Shown here in pieces: positions 59,821 through 64,000 of a stretch of 64,000 nt of DNA. Both the position numbers and the translations under genes were made by a program. The stretch lies in the NCBI RefSeq assembly GCF_015832195.1, contig NC_052018.1:70369666-70433665 (forward strand), read 5' to 3'. The notes under the pieces are model-generated. The model made no database searches and was not told the origin of the DNA. It worked only from the letters and a program-made list of their open reading frames with translations. Source of the DNA: Motacilla alba alba (lineage: Eukaryota; Chordata; Aves; Passeriformes; Motacillidae). Positions within the stretch are counted from its first letter, which is position 1. Each line of letters opens with the position of its first letter.

Positions 59821-60414
59821 GAGCACCTCTTTTTGGAGAAGCACTGACAGTGTTCTGCTTCTGAGGAGTTCACAGCTGTGGCCTCTCCGCCTCCCCTTCA
59901 GAGATCAGAGTACACATCAATGTCTTCAGCAGCTGTAAGAGATTCAAGTTGTTAGATCCTGTAACTGCATACTTTAGGTGGTGGGAGGGAAGACTGATGT
60001 AACAGTCTCAGATGTAACACAAATGTTTTTAAGAAGTCCACTTAGCAGTGCTGCAGAGCATGAGACTTCATATTAATGACTGCTCAAAGAAGTAACACCA
60101 AATGTGACACCTGACTGAAATTTCTGGGGTGAATTGATGATTTTCCTTCTAAAGCAAATTGCAAATATTTTGAACAGATTTGAGCTGTTACATCAAGCAG
60201 CACTGAGCTCATGCCATCCTGATGCCAAATCTCAACTACTGGAGCAATTCAATAAGGCCTAGATCTGAGAATGGCCATTATGTCTTTATTTTTTAAAGGG
60301 ACAGGAAAAAAAAAAACAATTGAAGAATTGCAATTAACAAAATCACTTAGGAAAAATATTTTAGATGGTATGAATAAAATATGAGATGGTTTTAATTATA
60401 ACTTGCTTAAATGT
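59821..60414. other. Unique DNA, nothing recognised
   Basis: Contains an A11 run at 60,306-60,316; no other feature. Confidence 0.5.
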
Positions 60415-61387
60415 CAGTGGTGGAGTACCCCAGGGGTTGATACAAGAGCTGATAAGGTTTAACACTTCCATTACCAACCCAGATGTTGGGACAGGGTGTA
60501 TTCTCAGCAATACACAGACAATTTAAAATAGCAGGAGTGGCTGATGTGCCAGATAGTTGTGCTGCCATTCAGAGAGACCTGGACAGGCTGGAAAACTGTG
60601 CTTAGAGAAATCTCATGAAGCAGAAATGCATTTGGGGAGGAACAAGCCCACACACCGGTACACACTGGGGACCAGCTTTGCAGAAAATGACCTGAGAATC
60701 CTGATGGACAAGAAGCTGAACAGAAGCCAGCAATGTGTCCTTACAGCAGACAGCCAACAGTTTTCTGCATTAGTTATGGTGCCAGCACACTGATGGAGGT
60801 CATTCTACTCAGCACTGGTGAGGCCACACCTGGAGTGTTGGGTCCAGTTCTGGGCTCCCTGGTACAACAAAGATACGGACTTAGTGAAACATATCCCGTG
60901 CAGCACCAGAAAGACTGGCAAAGGTCTTGCACATGTGAAAGGCTGAGGGAACTGGGTATGGAGAAGAGTCCAGGAGGATCTTATTATCACTGTTTATAAA
61001 TACCTGATAACAGGGTAAAGAGAGAGGTAGGCTCTTCTCAGCAGTGTCCAGTGACATGATGAGAGGCAATGGGCACAAACAAAAAAACAAAACAAAAAGC
61101 AAACAAGCAAAACCAAAAGCAATCAATGAACAAGGAAAAAACCAAACCAAAACAACCTCAAAACCCCAATTAACAGGAAATTCGATCTGAATATTAGAAA
61201 ATGTTGTTACTGTGAGGATGGTCAAACACTGGAAGAGATTGCCCAGGGAAGCTGTGGGGTCTCTATTCGTCGAGATATCTAGACCTTCATTGGACATGGT
61301 CTTGGACAGCCTGCTCTAACAAAGGGGCCTAAACTGTTTCATCTCCAGAGGTCTTTTCCAACCTAAATGACCCTGTGATTCTGTGAA
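60415..61387 (+). mobile_element. CR1 copy with partial reverse transcriptase and 3' end
   Basis: The longest CR1 copy here, 5'-truncated at about 60,415. It opens with GVPQG (60,422-60,436), the conserved reverse-transcriptase box upstream of the catalytic FADD, and continues through a LFNIFIND-like block, IQRDLDRLE-like remnants near 60,575, the REVI..STG.ATPGVL.P block at 60,798-60,850, and the RLRELG block near 60,940. It ends with the CAAAGGGGCCTAAACTG and TCTTTTCCAACCTAAATGA blocks and a terminal GTGATTCTGTGA. The catalytic DD region is mutated, several frames are broken, and a low-complexity block interrupts 61,078-61,168. Dead on arrival or long decayed. Confidence 0.92.
61078..61168. 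repeat. A/C-rich expansion inside CR1
   Basis: CAAA/AAAAC-type low-complexity DNA between the CR1 blocks GGGCACAAAC and ACAGGAAATTCGATCTG, which are nearly adjacent in the usual CR1 sequence. The extra length likely arose by slippage of an A-rich seed. Confidence 0.8.
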
Positions 61388-62137
61388 ATAAAAAGTTAAA
61401 TTATCCTACCTGCATAGCTCTGTATTCCATTCTCCAACTTCCTAGATGAGAAAGCATTTGTTTTGGTTAAAGAAACGATATTATCAGATTAACTATATGA
61501 AGCATGCTGGATTTTTGTTAACATTGGGATAAATTACTCATATTTGGTTCGTTCAGGAAGAATTCCACTACATCCTGGCAAGGACTCAGGATCTTATTTA
61601 GAACACCTAATACTGCAATCTTAAGCACCACAAACTGGATCAAAAATGTATTAGGTAACAGAGTCTCCTGAGCTCCTCATAGTGCATACACCATAGTGAT
61701 CTGAATAGTTACATTAAAAATGAAGGTGGCTGGTGACATTGTGATCTTTTCCATTACCTCACACTTGTACACACATCTTTGTATTACCATTATAACTCTG
61801 TGTATAAAATAAACTGCCTCTGCAGCTTGGCTTCCAATCTGGGCTCCATACTGACACTCACAGGCCACATAAATATTTGTTATGCAGCCAGTCCTACTAC
61901 AAGCTGAGTGCAGGCATGTCTTTATAAGATTTGGCTTGCAATCTTCTAAATTCAATATACAATTCAGTATATTTCTATTTGAATTTCACCATATCTTGCC
62001 TGTTGTCACTGTGCAAATGGATACTTCCTTTTCCTAACCGAAAAATGGGCTAATGCATCCATGACATGAACAAGGAAGAGGGAAGTTCAGAAAAGGTGTT
62101 AAAAATATTATAAGAAAAATACTGGCTTCATTTGCCT
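61388..62137. other. Unique AT-rich DNA, nothing recognised
   Basis: No gene or repeat family recognised; open frames under 95 codons. Confidence 0.5.
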
Positions 62138-62220
62138 AAAAAAACCCCCCCACAAACCTAAAAAAAACCCCTCAAAGCACCAAACCCCCCAAAGAACCAA
62201 TGGACCCTCCCAACAAAAAC
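62138..62220. repeat. A/C-rich low-complexity tract
   Basis: Alternating runs of A7-A8 and C4-C7 over about 80 bases; no flanking retroelement recognised. Confidence 0.75.
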
Positions 62221-64000
62221 TCCTCAATAGAAGGATGTTATTACTTACCTGCATTCTTGATGCTGAATTTATTTATATCCACTACTCTATCTCCTCTAAG
62301 ACACTCAGACGACATTGTAAAAAGCATCAAAAGAATATTAGGGCCACATCAAAGGAAAAACCAAGCTTATGCCAAATGTTTCTGCCCACAACAAGTGCAA
62401 GATATTACAGGAATGCTTATGTTACTGTACTGGATTCTTAATCTTAGAGTAACCACTACATTACAATCTTCAAGAACAGGCTGGCCATAGTCTATAGCTC
62501 CTGGTTATTCACCAGAGAACTCTATACATGTTAAGAAAACATTAAAATGTATTTTCCAAGAAAATTCAGGTCACTTTGCAATACAGTAGCTACAAAACAT
62601 TTATTTTTTTAAATAAAAACATTTAAATCATCAGGTTTTGTAAAACAGTATATCAAGTGTTTATCTCAATCTTTGTAGTATAAGCACCTTAAGTTTTATG
62701 CTAAAACAATCAACATAAATTATTATTTGGTCAGGCTATCAACCTACATTGAAATAAATATCCTTTTAACCAAGACAGGTCACTTAATGCATACCAGATT
62801 TCTGTACTTTTACAGAAAATTTCTCTGGTGATATGTGAATTACAGACTGAATCCATGATTGAAAGAATTGTTTTTTCTTTTCAATTACAGTGAAGACTGG
62901 CCTATAATTTTAAACTATAAAGACAATTATAAAGCACTACAGACTATAGCTTAAAAAAACTGCATCACATCAGAGAAATATTTGAGATGGCTTGCCTAAA
63001 CTGTCTCAGAATAAGAGATGGCATACAAACTCCTAAATTACTTAGAATGCACTGGGCTGGCCATATCATATGTCCCAATCTTATGGGAAATTGTTCATTG
63101 AACAAGAATAGAAATCTGTTTAATTACAAGAGAGATAAGTCACTAATAAATGAAAACAATATAGCTCAAAGAGCTTTTTATGCTGATACTATTGATTACA
63201 AAACAAAGGGTGCAAAATTCAACACCTGAAATTATATAAACCTTAAAAATACAGAACTCAACAGAAGTTTACAAGTCAAAATACTTCAGCACCTGAGATT
63301 TTCCTGTAGAAAGCCAAATAGAGATACTTTCTTCAGAAACATGTAATACAATCAGCTCCTTTTCTCTCAGTATTACACACAGGAATAATTGATTAAGAAA
63401 GAGTTGAAATAGACATAATGCTCAAAAATTCTAATTAAGCCTTAAAGGTAAATGTGCTGTTAATCTATACTTAATATTTGCTTAATGACTTTATTTTACA
63501 AAACATTTTGTATTAAAACGGAACAGATAATCTATTAAAGTGTTCTGATGAAATAAAAGTTGAAACAGAAGACAAAGAACAGTATGTGACTTGAATCATG
63601 TTGACAGAAAACCAGGAATACAGTGACAGAAACAGATTTGAAGAAAATGTAGTAACAATCTGCTATGCAAACATTTAGATTTTTAGACAACTAGTGGTTC
63701 TGTCTTTACTTTTGGCAACTAATCCTTTAAGGAAATTATTTTCTATTTTCACTTTGAGAGGTGGGAAGTTACATTTTTTGGGTTCTGCTCCGTGTGAAAA
63801 AGACTTCATGATTTCATTTGCATAATTGTATGTCATCTTCAAGGTGGACTGTAGTGCATACAGTCTTAGAACAGAAACTGTCTTTTTTAATCCCTTGGAT
63901 TTGAAGCTTTAAGCAACTGTGTATTCTCTCTGAACTCCCAGATCCCAGAGTAAAGGAGAAGAAAAGATTTAAACACAAGTCTTAACAAAACAGCATTCAG
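62221..64000. other. Unique AT-rich DNA to window end
   Basis: Very AT-rich. An acceptor-like TTTTTTCTTTTCAATTACAG ends near 62,890, but the following frames stop quickly and no donor is seen. No gene, repeat family or RNA feature recognised. Confidence 0.5.

Noticed and set aside
1..64000. tRNA genes, rRNA, CRISPR arrays, bacterial operons
   Set aside because: No cloverleaf-type B box with an A box at proper spacing, no rRNA landmarks, no regularly spaced direct repeats, and no prokaryotic gene organisation.

Overview
The window looks like a gene-poor stretch of bird nuclear chromosome, most likely from a songbird. The composition is AT-rich and there is no bacterial gene layout. Identifiable interspersed repeats are CR1 retrotransposon 3' ends, some with the avian tail built on ATTCTATGAT, and endogenous-retrovirus LTRs that resemble passerine ERVK and ERVL families. 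These assignments rest on recalled family consensus sequences, because no database search was possible.

No host protein-coding gene can be supported. The longest open frames (about 140 to 165 codons) either overlap repeats or have no recognisable domain and no supporting splice sites. The only protein-like signals are decayed CR1 reverse-transcriptase pieces at about 4.58-4.68 kb (+), 57.54-57.72 kb (-) and 60.4-61.0 kb (+). The sequence is either a large intron or an intergenic desert, and the sequence alone does not say which.

Layout: 0-38 kb is mostly unique AT-rich DNA with microsatellites (A29 and ten copies of TTTCA near the left end). It also holds one good CR1 3' end (4,580-5,080), degraded CR1 scraps, a possible minus-strand LTR (about 7.8-8.1 kb), two exon-like segments (17,445-17,520 and 27,748-27,829) and two perfect hairpins. 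The 38-48.2 kb interval is an LTR cluster: four LTRs without internal sequence, three of them with exact target-site duplications (TTTCC, AGCAAG, GGGTAT) and one with an imperfect one (GGTCAG/GGTCAC). A fifth LTR is followed directly by a leucine-tRNA-like primer-binding site. A CpG island at about 51.24-51.77 kb is the best candidate for a host promoter. From 53 kb to the end there is AT-rich DNA with a perfect 20-bp palindrome beside homeodomain/POU-like motifs, a minus-strand CR1 reverse-transcriptase fragment, and a 1-kb CR1 copy interrupted by an A/C-rich block.

There is no gene network to describe. The main content is the retroelement history plus a few candidate regulatory or exonic spots for testing against RNA-seq, chromatin data and multi-species alignment. 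I found no convincing undescribed system.
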